From NCBI RefSeq assembly GCF_002213415.1, contig NZ_NJGU01000011.1, positions 124,001 through 188,000 of the forward strand: DNA of 64,000 bases, in the 5' to 3' direction. The translations under genes were made by a program, and so were the position numbers. Shown here in pieces: positions 44,456-52,641 of the stretch. Under the pieces are notes generated by a model. That model was not told where the DNA came from. It saw nothing but the letters and a program-made list of their open reading frames with translations, and did no database searches. This DNA is from Herbaspirillum robiniae. Lineage in GTDB: Bacteria > Pseudomonadota > Gammaproteobacteria > Burkholderiales > Burkholderiaceae_D. The first letter of the stretch is position 1. Every line of letters starts with the position of its first letter.

Positions 44456-44827
44456 TCAGTTCATCGCGTGCAGCGCGACACGGTTGCCCTCGGTATCGAT
44501 GAACTGGCAGATGTAGCCCAGGTCCTTGGGCAGCTGCGTCTTGGGCAGCGCCACCTTGCCGCCGGCCGGCACGATGCGGTCGATTACGGCCTGGATGTCC
44601 GGGCCGGCGTCCAGGTAGACCAGCGTGCCCTGCGGCGAGGGCTCGATCCAGTCGCCGCCGGTCAGGCAGCCCACGGACTGGCCGTCGTCGCGGGTGAAGA
44701 TGGCCATCGGCGATTCTTCTTCCAGGGCCTCCAGGCGCAGCCTGGTGGCGAACACCGCTTCATAGAAGCGGGCGGCGCGGGTGAGGTCCTTGGTGGCGAT
44801 TTCGAACCAGTTGACGGAGGTTTGCAT
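44456..44827 (-). CDS. VOC (glyoxalase/bleomycin-resistance) family protein
   Basis: 123 residues. NWFEIATKDLTRAARFYEAVF at the start and GYICQFIDTEGNRVALHAMN at the end are the beta-alpha-beta-beta-beta modules of VOC proteins. FTRDDGQSVGCLTGGD forms the central beta hairpin. Metal ligands are only partly recognisable (Glu in WFEI and Glu in DTEGN), so activity is uncertain. AGGAAGACATC precedes the ATG, a good site. Such genes are often paired with a YafY-like regulator, as here. Confidence 0.85.
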   Translation of the reverse strand: MQTSVNWFEIATKDLTRAARFYEAVFATRLRLEALEEESPMAIFTRDDGQSVGCLTGGDWIEPSPQGTLVYLDAGPDIQAVIDRIVPAGGKVALPKTQLPKDLGYICQFIDTEGNRVALHAMN

Positions 44828-44898
44828 GATGTCTTCCTTTCGTTGTGGGTGTTGTGAGACGGGTTCCTATGCCGGTTGGCATGGAACGCATCATGCAG

Positions 44899-44932
44899 GC
44901 AGGCTCCTGACAACGTGGTGTCAGGAGCCTGC
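44899..44932 (-). terminator. Perfect 14-bp hairpin downstream of the SBF transporter gene
   Basis: GCAGGCTCCTGACA (44899-44912) and TGTCAGGAGCCTGC (44919-44932) pair fully across a 6-base loop, 32 bases after the transporter stop. There is no T-tract on either side, so it is either a rho-dependent or mRNA-stabilising end. Confidence 0.55.
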
Positions 44933-44964
44933 GAACGAAAGAAAGATAAATGAGGGGAGCCGGG

Positions 44965-45987
44965 TCAGCGGCCGGCCACCGCCGGCGCGCGCGCGCCTTC
45001 CGCCTGCCCGGCCTGGTCGGCCTGGTCGGCGCGCTCCTGTTGCTCGGCATAGCGGCGCGCCAGCACCGCGCACAGCATCAGCTGCATCTGGTGGAACAGC
45101 ATGATGGGCAGCAGCACCACCGCCGCGCCGCTGCCGGCGAACAGCACCGAGGCGATGGGGATGCCCGAGGCCAGCGACTTCTTGGAGCCGCAGAACACCA
45201 GCACGATCTCGTCGCCGCGCGGCATCTTCAGCGCTCGCGCGCCATAGGTCGTCACCAGCAGCACCGCGCCCAGCAGCACCGCGTTGACCAGCACCAGCAG
45301 CGCCAGCTGGGTCGGCGGGAACAGGTGCCAGATGCCTTGCGCCACGGCGGCGCTGAAGGCGGCGTAGACCGACAGCAGGATGCCGCCGCGGTCGACCACG
45401 TTGACGATCACCTTGTGCTTGTTGATCCAGGCGCCGATCCAAGGGCGCAGCAGGTTGCCCAGCACGAAGGGCAGCAGCAGCTGCAGCAGGATGCTGAGCA
45501 CTTGCGACAGGCCGCTGCCTTCATGATGACGGTGCAACAGCAGCGTCACCAGCAGCGGCGTCACCAGGATGCCCAGCAGGTTGGAGGCGGTGGCGCCGCA
45601 GATTGCCGCCGGCACGTTGCCGCGCGCAATCGAGGTGAAACCGATCGAGGATTGCACCGTGGACGACAGGCAGCACACGAACAGCACGCCCATCCACAGT
45701 TGCGGCGTCAGCAGGTCGGGCACGGCCGCCTTCAGCGCCAGGCCCAGCAGCGGGAACAGGATGAAGGTCGAAGCCAGCGTCAGCAGGTGCAGCCTGGGCT
45801 GCTTCAGGCCCGACAGCGCGGCCTCGCGCGAGAGCTTGGCGCCGTGCAGGAAGAACAGCAGCGAGATCGCCACGTTGCTGGCGACGTGCATGAACTCCTC
45901 GAAACGGCCGGTGGCCGGGAGCAGGGTGGCCAGCAGGACGGTGGCGATCAGCAGCTGGGTGAAGCGGTCGGGCAGGAAACGTTTCAT
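44965..45987 (-). CDS. Bile acid:sodium symporter (SBF/YfeH-like) family protein
   Basis: 340 residues, about ten membrane segments. MKRFLPDRFTQLLIATVLLAT, SNVAISLLFFLHGAKLSREA, VGVLFVCCLSSTVQSSIGFTS (here WMGVLFVCCLSSTVQ then SSIGFTSIARGN) and FCGSKKSLASGIPIASVLF are blocks of the YfeH/SBF-like subfamily. The crossover motifs SSTVQSS and GSKKSLASG likely hold the sodium sites. The substrate is unknown. The C-terminal tail is Gln/Ala/Asp-rich. A LysR gene is divergent (137 bases), probably its regulator. Confidence 0.9.
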   Translation of the reverse strand: MKRFLPDRFTQLLIATVLLATLLPATGRFEEFMHVASNVAISLLFFLHGAKLSREAALSGLKQPRLHLLTLASTFILFPLLGLALKAAVPDLLTPQLWMGVLFVCCLSSTVQSSIGFTSIARGNVPAAICGATASNLLGILVTPLLVTLLLHRHHEGSGLSQVLSILLQLLLPFVLGNLLRPWIGAWINKHKVIVNVVDRGGILLSVYAAFSAAVAQGIWHLFPPTQLALLVLVNAVLLGAVLLVTTYGARALKMPRGDEIVLVFCGSKKSLASGIPIASVLFAGSGAAVVLLPIMLFHQMQLMLCAVLARRYAEQQERADQADQAGQAEGARAPAVAGR

Positions 45988-46123
45988 GATGGATGGACAC
46001 AGATAGAGGATTTTGTCCTCATGATAGGAAAAGAGCGGGCTATCGGGAACCCCTTTGATCGCATTGACTGTGATCGGAAAATTCGATGACAATGCCCGGA
46101 TACCCGCAAAAAACGGCCGCCCC

Positions 46124-46972
46124 ATGCTCAATCCCGTCTGGCTCCATACCTTCACCACCGCCGCCGCCTCCGCCAGTTTCACCGAGGCCGGGCGCCAGCT
46201 CGGGCTGACCCAGTCCAGCGTGAGCGACCACATCCGGCGCCTGGAAGAAAGCCTGGGGCGCCGCCTGTTCGTGCGCGATACCCATTCGCTGGCGCTGACC
46301 GCCGACGGCGAGGGCCTGCTGGTGCACGCGCGCCTGATCCTGGAGGCGCATGCGCGCGCCGAGGCCCAGTTCAGCGGCGCGCGGCTGCGCGGCCGGGTGC
46401 GCTTCGGCACCTCCGACGACCTCGCCATGGGGCCGCTGCCCGACATGCTGGCGGCCTTTCGCAGCCAGCATCCCGAGGTCGAACTGGAAATCACCATCGG
46501 CCTGACCAGCGAGCTCTATACCGCGCTCGACCAGGGCAAGCTGGACCTGCTGGTGGGCAAGCGGCGCGTGGGCGAGTCGCGCGGACACAGCATGTTTTCC
46601 ACCGCGATGCAGTGGCTGGCGCGGCCCGAAACCCATGTCGACCTGGCGCAGCCGCTGCCGCTGATCCTGCTGCCCGAGCCCAGCATCACGCGCGCGGCGA
46701 CGCTGCAGACGCTGGGCAAGTCCGGCCATCACTGGCGCATCGTCTGCACCAGCGGCAGTCATGCCGGCTGCATGGCGGCGGCGCGCGGAGGACTCGGGCT
46801 GGCGTCGCTGCCGGCGCACCTGGCTTCACGCGACCTGGTGCCGCCGCTCAACGTCGCGGCGCTGCCGGCGTTGCCGGACATCGAATACGTGGCGCTGACC
46901 GCGCGCCGCCTGTCCAGGCCGGCCGACACGTTGTACCAGATCCTGATGTCCAGCCGCCTCTCGCGCGGCTGA
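46124..46972 (+). CDS. LysR-family regulator, divergent from SBF transporter
   Basis: 282 residues. The N-terminal winged helix-turn-helix reads WLHTFTTAAASASFTEAGRQLGLTQSSVSDHIRRLEE (in two parts: ASFTEAGRQLGLTQSSVS and DHIRRLEESLGRRLF). The substrate-binding domain follows (about 90-280). It starts with MLNPVWLH at 46124; an in-frame upstream stretch is not LysR-like. Divergent orientation to the transporter at short distance is the classic LysR arrangement, so it should activate it in response to a substrate. No palindrome in the intergenic region was convincing. Confidence 0.9.
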   Translation: MLNPVWLHTFTTAAASASFTEAGRQLGLTQSSVSDHIRRLEESLGRRLFVRDTHSLALTADGEGLLVHARLILEAHARAEAQFSGARLRGRVRFGTSDDLAMGPLPDMLAAFRSQHPEVELEITIGLTSELYTALDQGKLDLLVGKRRVGESRGHSMFSTAMQWLARPETHVDLAQPLPLILLPEPSITRAATLQTLGKSGHHWRIVCTSGSHAGCMAAARGGLGLASLPAHLASRDLVPPLNVAALPALPDIEYVALTARRLSRPADTLYQILMSSRLSRG

Positions 46973-46994
46973 AGGCGTCGCTACGGGAGCGGAG

Positions 46995-47390
46995 TCAGGC
47001 CGGATCGGTCACCAGCGCCGGATCCCGCAGCGAGCGGATGCGGCGGTCGACGAAGTAGCCGCCGGCCTCCATGTAGCGCAGGTAATGGCGCGAGCACAGC
47101 GTGCAGCGCGCCACGTTGCAGCGGTTGTAGGGGTAGTAGCGGGGCGCGATCGGCGCGTCGGCCGATTCGTAGCGGGTGCCGTCGGGATGGTGCTCAGCGA
47201 AGGTGGGTTCGTCGTAGGGATCGCGCACCAGCGTGGCGACATCGGCCAGCTGGGACTCCTGCAGCGACAGCGGCAGGCTGATCCAGCCGGCGCTCTCGGC
47301 GCTGCGGCAACTGCAGGCGACGCTGATCGCCGCGCTTTGCCGGGCCAGTGCGCGCAGGTCGTCGGCGTCGGCCAGGGGAAGGTCTTGCAT
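46995..47390 (-). CDS. Conserved cysteine-containing protein, unknown
   Basis: 131 residues. SVACSCRSAESAGW near the N-terminus and RYYPYNRCNVARCTLCSRHYLRYMEAGGYFVDRRIR (split: YPYNRCNVARC, TLCSRHYLRYMEAGGYFV, DRRIRSL) near the C-terminus give two CxC or CxxxxCxxC clusters, likely a metal site. The pattern is known to me from hypothetical proteins of Burkholderiales without assigned function. The start at 47390 (MQDLPLADADD) is chosen over a longer frame with no character. Convergent with the LysR gene (22 bases). Confidence 0.7.
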   Translation of the reverse strand: MQDLPLADADDLRALARQSAAISVACSCRSAESAGWISLPLSLQESQLADVATLVRDPYDEPTFAEHHPDGTRYESADAPIAPRYYPYNRCNVARCTLCSRHYLRYMEAGGYFVDRRIRSLRDPALVTDPA

Positions 47391-47441
47391 CGGAGGCTTT
47401 CTGAAGGCAGGGGCGCGGGCGGCCCCGTTCAAGCCGCCATT

Positions 47442-49079
47442 TTACTTCTTCGGGTTGTAGCGGATGTCGCCCTCGAACAGCTGCGCCGTGCCGCCGCCCA
47501 GGTCGGACTGCACCGGCCAGGCCTGGTGGCCGATGCGCAGCTCGGTGCCTTCGTAGACGGCCTTGGCGACGATGATGCGGGCATCTTCCGCCGCCACGAT
47601 GCCTTCTTTCATCTGCCCGACTTCTTCCAGCAGCACCTTCACTTCATAGGCCAGCGCCTTGCGCTTGTCGCTGGTCTCGAACAGGATCTCCGGCGTGGCC
47701 TTCTCCGGGTTGAGCTTGTAGTAGTTCTGTTGCTTGATGGTGCGGTCCAGCTCGGCCACCTTGCGCGCGTATTCCTGCTCCTTGATGGCGATCTTTTCTT
47801 CCAGGTAGGGATCCAGGCCGACCTGCACGCGGGTGAAGGTGCTGGTGGAGGCGCCGATGACGTTGGCGCGGATGGAGTTGGTCGCCTCCACGCGCCCGCC
47901 GATGATGTGGCCGGTGCGCGGGTTGCCCTTGCCGACCACGATCTCGTCGCCGGCCAGCAGTTCACAGTGGCGGGCGTTGCCCAGCACCAGGATGCTCTCG
48001 GCGGCTTCGATGTGCGCGCTCTCGGCGAACATCACCTGCACCGACTTCTGCGCGCTGATGCGCGAGGCGATGGCGGTGGTGCCGGCGCCGGCGCTGACGC
48101 CTTCGCTGTGGCCGATCACGCCGCCCTTGACCGTCACGCTGCCGCCGGCCACGATCTCGGCCGCTTCCACCGTGCCGCTGACGACCACGTCGCCGCCCAC
48201 GTGCAGCTTCATGCCCGTCATCACGTCGCCGGAGACGCGCACCGTGCCTTCAAAGGTGAGGTTGCCGGTGGACAGGTCGACGTTCTCGACGTCGATCACC
48301 GGGTTGACCTTCACGCCGTTCTTGATCACCGTGGGCTGGCCCGGCACGATCGCCACCAGCAGGTCGGGATCTTCCTCGCTGGGTTCGGCGCCGATGGAGT
48401 CCTTGGCGAAGGCGACGTCGGCTATCGGGCGCGCCGGCACCTTGCCGCCGCGGATGTCGATGCCGTCCTTGCCGGGCACCGGCGGGATGCGGCGCATCAG
48501 CGGGTCGCCCGCCGACACCAGCAGCAGGTGGCCCATGTCGGCGTAGGAGACCACGGCGTCCTCGTCGATATCGGCGAGTTCTTCTTCCTTCTCTTCCAGC
48601 AGGCTTTCGAAGCGGGCCGGTTCGGCCGGCGTGGGCATCAGGCCCTGCGCCACCACCAGCTTGTTGCACTGGCCGGCCGAGAGCGCGCCGCGCAGCTGTT
48701 CGTGCAGGATGCCGTAGGTCACGCCGGCGGCGCGGATGGCGTTGATCACTTCCACGCTCTTGGCGCGGCCGCCGAAGGGCGGCACCAGGGTCAGCGAGGC
48801 GGTCATCAGGTCGTCGGCCACCTCCAGCGTGAATTCGCCGTCGCGGCGCTCGGCGATCACCTGGGTCACGGTCTCTTTGGCGTCTTCGGCCTTGCGCACG
48901 AAACCGTTGAGGACGGAGTCCTGGAAGAACAGCTTGGTCAGCCCGTTGTCGGTCATCGCCTGCTTCAGGAACGCCAGCGTCAGCGGCGGAAACCCCGGCG
49001 TCGGGGTGAACGTTGCGGAGAGTTCGCCGCTGGCCCTGTCGAACGCGAATGACAGCGGTTGCGGAGTTGCTTGGTCCAT
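47442..49079 (-). CDS. FapA-family (DUF342) polymer-forming-like protein
   Basis: 545 residues. The centre is a right-handed beta-helix of short repeats (GTVRVSGDVMTGMKLHVGGD, VVVSGTVEAAEIVAGGSVTV, KGGVIGHSEGV and on; about 265-400), then a coiled-coil (EEKIAIKEQEYARKVAELDR) and a C-terminal cap. This layout is that of FapA/DUF342. Flagellar assembly or surface roles were proposed in other bacteria, but in beta-proteobacteria the role is not established. It starts with MDQATPQPLSFAF at 49079; a longer frame adds 15 unlikely residues. It stands alone, next to the small cysteine protein gene (51 bases). Confidence 0.88.
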   Translation of the reverse strand: MDQATPQPLSFAFDRASGELSATFTPTPGFPPLTLAFLKQAMTDNGLTKLFFQDSVLNGFVRKAEDAKETVTQVIAERRDGEFTLEVADDLMTASLTLVPPFGGRAKSVEVINAIRAAGVTYGILHEQLRGALSAGQCNKLVVAQGLMPTPAEPARFESLLEEKEEELADIDEDAVVSYADMGHLLLVSAGDPLMRRIPPVPGKDGIDIRGGKVPARPIADVAFAKDSIGAEPSEEDPDLLVAIVPGQPTVIKNGVKVNPVIDVENVDLSTGNLTFEGTVRVSGDVMTGMKLHVGGDVVVSGTVEAAEIVAGGSVTVKGGVIGHSEGVSAGAGTTAIASRISAQKSVQVMFAESAHIEAAESILVLGNARHCELLAGDEIVVGKGNPRTGHIIGGRVEATNSIRANVIGASTSTFTRVQVGLDPYLEEKIAIKEQEYARKVAELDRTIKQQNYYKLNPEKATPEILFETSDKRKALAYEVKVLLEEVGQMKEGIVAAEDARIIVAKAVYEGTELRIGHQAWPVQSDLGGGTAQLFEGDIRYNPKK

Positions 49080-49404
49080 GCTGGTCCTCGGATGAATTTC
49101 TGCTTTTTGGTCTGCCCGGCTCATCTTGAGCGCCGTCGACGCGGCGCCGCGTCACCCGGTGCCGGCGAAGCGGCAAATGGCTGACGGGCATGCCGCTTCA
49201 AGTGTGGCGCGCCCGTGACGGAACCTGCTGAAGAAGCATCGAGTGTACGCAAGCCGGCGCACACTGGCGTAACAATCACAATCGGCCGTCTTGCCCCTCG
49301 CAAGGCGGCTGACATTGTATTCTGGCAAGATGATCCTGCAATTTGATCCATAGCACAAGTTTTGCGGGCATTTAGAGGCAAATTGAAGGCATATAGTTGA
49401 CGAT
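49080..49404. other. Intergenic region between fapA-like and CDF genes
   Basis: About 325 bases of divergent upstream sequence. It is more AT-rich toward 49300-49400, probably with promoters for both genes. TTGAAG and TATGAT near 49384-49410 (15-base spacing) are too close to the CDF start to be convincing. No gene, RNA or terminator was recognised. Confidence 0.45.
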
Positions 49405-50331
49405 ATGATAAGCACTCAAAAAGAAGACCCGTCCGGCGCCGATGCCCGCTATCACGCCGGCCGCACCAGCACCCTGGTGAGCATCGCCGTCAACATCGGC
49501 CTGACCGCGCTGCAGGTCGGGGCCGGCATCTTCTCCGGTTCGCAGGCGCTGGTGGCCGACGGCGTGCATTCGCTGTCGGACCTGGTGTCGGATTTCGTGG
49601 TGCTGTTCGCCGCCCGCCACAGCCGCAAGAAGGCCGACGCCGATCACCAGTACGGCCACCAGCGCTACGAGAACGCCGCTTCGCTGGCCCTGGGCGGCCT
49701 GCTGCTGGCGGTGGGCATCGGCATGCTGATCTCGGCCGCGCAAAAGATCCAGGCCTACGGCCATACGCCGCCGGTGCACCAGGCGGCGCTGTGGGTGGCG
49801 CTGGCCGCGCTGCTGGCCAAGGAGCTGCTGTTTCGTTACATGCTGCGCGTGGCCGAACGGGTGCGCTCCAGCATGCTGGTGGCCAACGCCTGGCATGCGC
49901 GCTCGGACGCCGCCTCTTCGCTGGTGGTGGCGCTGGGCATCGGCGGCAGCCTGGCCGGCTTCACGCTGCTCGACCCGGTGGCCGCCGCGGTGGTGGGCCT
50001 GCTGGTAGTGCGCATGGGCTGGCGCTTCTTCTGGAGCGCGTTGAACGACCTGATGGACCGCGCGGTGTCGGAGGAGGAGTCGCAGGCGATCCGCCGCACC
50101 CTGCTGGACACGCCCGGCGTGCAGGGCCTGCACGACCTGCGCACGCGCCGTATGGGCGACATGACGCAGGTCGACGTGCACCTGGAGATCGACGGCGCGC
50201 TCACCGTGACCCAGGGCCATGCGATCGCGGCCGCGGCGCGCCAGCGCGTGCTCGATGCCCACAACGTGCTGGACGTGATGACCCACGTCGACCCGGTGAC
50301 CGTGGCCGGCGCGCTGGACGTCGCCGCGTGA
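49405..50331 (+). CDS. Cation diffusion facilitator (CDF) family transporter
   Basis: 308 residues with six predicted membrane segments. GSQALVADGVHSLSDLVSDF (about 46-65) and ANAWHARSDAASSLVVAL (about 158-175) hold the HxxxD metal sites in TM2 and TM5 (HSLSD and HARSD); the Asp-rich HxxxD pair suits Fe2+, Mn2+, Zn2+ or Co2+. The C-terminal cytoplasmic domain (THVDPVTVAGALD) is typical. It is close to MamM/FieF-type proteins, which export divalent metal with proton antiport. Metal not assignable. Its stop is 89 bases from the cytochrome gene start. Confidence 0.9.
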   Translation: MISTQKEDPSGADARYHAGRTSTLVSIAVNIGLTALQVGAGIFSGSQALVADGVHSLSDLVSDFVVLFAARHSRKKADADHQYGHQRYENAASLALGGLLLAVGIGMLISAAQKIQAYGHTPPVHQAALWVALAALLAKELLFRYMLRVAERVRSSMLVANAWHARSDAASSLVVALGIGGSLAGFTLLDPVAAAVVGLLVVRMGWRFFWSALNDLMDRAVSEEESQAIRRTLLDTPGVQGLHDLRTRRMGDMTQVDVHLEIDGALTVTQGHAIAAAARQRVLDAHNVLDVMTHVDPVTVAGALDVAA

Positions 50332-50419
50332 ACTTTTGAGGCCGTGCGCGGCTCGCATGCCTGACCCCGGCGTCACTGCCGTACCTCGTAGCCTTCAGCC
50401 ATCCGCCCAAGGAGCCCGC

Positions 50420-50962
50420 ATGCAAACAAGTCTCTCGCCGCACCGCTACAACGCCGCCGCCCGCTGGCTGCACTGGATCATCGCCCTCCTGATCGTGGCG
50501 GCCTACACGCTGATCCTCTCGCGCGGCGAATTCGCGCGCGGCTCGCCCGAGCGCACGCTGGTGGTCCAGTCGCACTACTGGGCCGGCATCGCGGTGCTGC
50601 TGCTGGCCATCCCGCGCGTGTTCAACCGCCGCGCGCACGGCGCGCCGGCCATCACGCCGCCGCTCTCTTCGGTCATGCAAAAGCTGGCGTGGATCACGCA
50701 CCTGCTGCTCTACCTGTTCCTGTTCGCCCAGCCGCTGCTGGGCATGCTCACCGTCTGGCTGGGGCGCGGCGCGATCCCGGTGCCGCTGACCGAGCTGCAG
50801 GTCGCCTCGCCCTTCGCGCTCGACAAGGAGCTGTCGCGCAGCATCAAGGAAGTGCACGAGACCCTGGGCGAGCTCTTCTATTACGTGATCGGCCTGCATG
50901 TGCTGGCGGCGCTGTTCCACCACTTCCTGCGGCGCGACGACACCTTGCGGCGCATGCTGTAG
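50420..50962 (+). CDS. Cytochrome b561 (CybB) family protein
   Basis: 180 residues in four membrane helices. The heme-ligating histidines are in RWLHWIIALL (about residue 18), VQSHYWAGIAV (about 51), KEVHETLGELFYYVIGLHVLAALFHHFL (about 141 and 155; here KEVHETLGELFYYV and IGLHVLAALFHHFL). The family passes electrons from ubiquinol to a periplasmic acceptor such as superoxide. The ATG at 50420 follows AAGGAG at 6 bases, a strong ribosome binding site. No partner gene next to it. Confidence 0.9.
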   Translation: MQTSLSPHRYNAAARWLHWIIALLIVAAYTLILSRGEFARGSPERTLVVQSHYWAGIAVLLLAIPRVFNRRAHGAPAITPPLSSVMQKLAWITHLLLYLFLFAQPLLGMLTVWLGRGAIPVPLTELQVASPFALDKELSRSIKEVHETLGELFYYVIGLHVLAALFHHFLRRDDTLRRML

Positions 50963-51065
50963 CGGGCAGGGGAGACTGGTCGTATCGGAACGGCCCGTTC
51001 CAACATGTAAAGATTTTTGTAAAGACGCCGTTAGTGCCATTACCGACTTCAAGCGCACCGACGAC

Positions 51066-52631
51066 ATGACGACCATTGCCCCGCTGTCCGCCTCATCCGT
51101 ATCCGCCGCCTACCAGCCGGCGGCGCGCAGCAGCGCCGCTGGCAGCGCTGCCGTGGGCAGCCAGTCTGACACCGTCGTGCTGGGCGCGTCCTCCGCCGGC
51201 GTGTCGCTGTATTCGCCGTCCGGGTTGCTGGCCAACGCCAGGCAGCCGGTCTGGCAGACCAAGCAGGCCGACGCCATCAGCTCGCTGATGGCCGGCGCCG
51301 CCGGCGCGGGCGACCTGGCCGGCCGGTTGCAGGGACTGGGCCGCGCCTTGCTCGACCATGTGAGCGAGGGCGGCAACGGCTATGCGCAATCGGTGCTGAC
51401 CTCGGACCAGGCCATGCAGGGCGACGCCGGTGTGCAAGGCGTGCTGCGCGACCAGCTGCAGCGCTTCGCCACCGACGGCATCGGCCTGTCGGTCACGACC
51501 GTGGGCGGCGCCAAGGTCAATTTCTCGCTCTCGACCAACAGTGACGGCATCGCCGTCAACATCGACCTGGAGCAGGGCACGCTGACCGACGTCGACCGCG
51601 AGTCGCTGCGCAAGCTGGGCGACGCCTTCCAGGCCGCCATCGACGGCCTGGCCGGGCAGCCGCCGAAACTGGCGCTGGACGGCCTGATGAAGTTCGACAC
51701 CCAGGCCCTGGCCGCGGTCGACCTCAAGGCCAGGATCGGCGACCAGAACGTGGCGTTCCACGCCGATGCGCAGCAGCGCACGCTGTCCACCACCGGCCCG
51801 TCGGGCAACATGAAGGTCGAAGTCGACCTGAAGAACACCGCCATCCTGGGCAGCGGCGAGCAGCGCCAGCGCGCCATCGCCAGCTACCTGCAGCAGTTCG
51901 ACGCGGCGTCGCGCCGCGGCCACGGCGACGCCGGCCTGACCACGCTGTTCAAGGACGCCTTCGCCCAGCTCAACGGCAACTATCCGGCCCAGGGCTACAT
52001 GCCGGGCAAGGCCATGCCGGCAGTGTCCGCCGATGCCGACGACCGCCAGATGCTGTCCGGGCTGGCCGACTTCACGGCCTCGATCTCGCAGGCCACCGAC
52101 TCGCCCAATCCGTTGCGGCGCAATGAAATCGACGGCTTCGACTACCAGGTCTCGCAGCAGACCAGCATCACCGGTCAGAACCAGGCCAACCGCGGCATCG
52201 TGCAGCAGCAGCACTCCAGCCTGAAGGCCTCGTGGCACGAGTCGCTGCAGCCGGACCTGCCGCTCAAGCTCGGCACCGACAAGAATTCGCAGAACTACAC
52301 CTATCACCAGATCGACGACCAGGCGTCCAGCAAGCTGGAGATCGGCTACCAGCTGGGCTACCTGAGCAAGGCCACGCTGAGCCAGTCGGCCAGCCAGAAC
52401 ACGCGCGTCACCAAGTACGTGCTGGGCGAGCAGGTCTCCGACGTCAGCACGCCGCTGCAGTCGGCCATCGTGCGCGACTTCGCCGAGCAACTGCGCGACG
52501 GCAAGGACAACCGCACCGCCGACGGCCGCTATCGCTGGCAGCAGAAGCTGGCGCAGATCGGCTCCATGGGTCTGCTGCAGCAGGACCCGTCGGCCATCAG
52601 CGCCCAGGGCAAGCAGGCGCTCCTGTACTGA
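51066..52631 (+). CDS. Large protein, unknown function
   Basis: 521 residues. The N-terminus is a Ser/Ala-rich low-complexity stretch (MTTIAPLSASSVSAAYQPAA), with no signal peptide or membrane segment. Then comes a mixed region: LQGLGRALLDHVSEGGNGY, LSVTTVGGAKVNFSLSTNSDG and EVDLKNTAILGSGEQRQRAI. Residues 400-480 are Gln/Ser-rich (QQHSSLKASWHESLQ, YHQIDDQASSKLEIGYQLGY, LSKATLSQSASQNTRV). It ends TAISAQ-like, ISAQGKQALLY. I do not recognise a family. The sequence style (Ser-Ala start, no signal, repeated SxTVxL patterns) recalls secreted structural or flagellar/hook-like proteins, but no motif supports that. It follows the cytochrome gene after a long leader. Confidence 0.7.
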   Translation: MTTIAPLSASSVSAAYQPAARSSAAGSAAVGSQSDTVVLGASSAGVSLYSPSGLLANARQPVWQTKQADAISSLMAGAAGAGDLAGRLQGLGRALLDHVSEGGNGYAQSVLTSDQAMQGDAGVQGVLRDQLQRFATDGIGLSVTTVGGAKVNFSLSTNSDGIAVNIDLEQGTLTDVDRESLRKLGDAFQAAIDGLAGQPPKLALDGLMKFDTQALAAVDLKARIGDQNVAFHADAQQRTLSTTGPSGNMKVEVDLKNTAILGSGEQRQRAIASYLQQFDAASRRGHGDAGLTTLFKDAFAQLNGNYPAQGYMPGKAMPAVSADADDRQMLSGLADFTASISQATDSPNPLRRNEIDGFDYQVSQQTSITGQNQANRGIVQQQHSSLKASWHESLQPDLPLKLGTDKNSQNYTYHQIDDQASSKLEIGYQLGYLSKATLSQSASQNTRVTKYVLGEQVSDVSTPLQSAIVRDFAEQLRDGKDNRTADGRYRWQQKLAQIGSMGLLQQDPSAISAQGKQALLY

Positions 52632-52641
52632 TCAGGCGCTC

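Noticed and set aside
47442-49079. FapA-like protein as a sporulation or flagellar gene
   Set aside because: The beta-helix family match is good but neighbouring genes give no support for a flagellar context.
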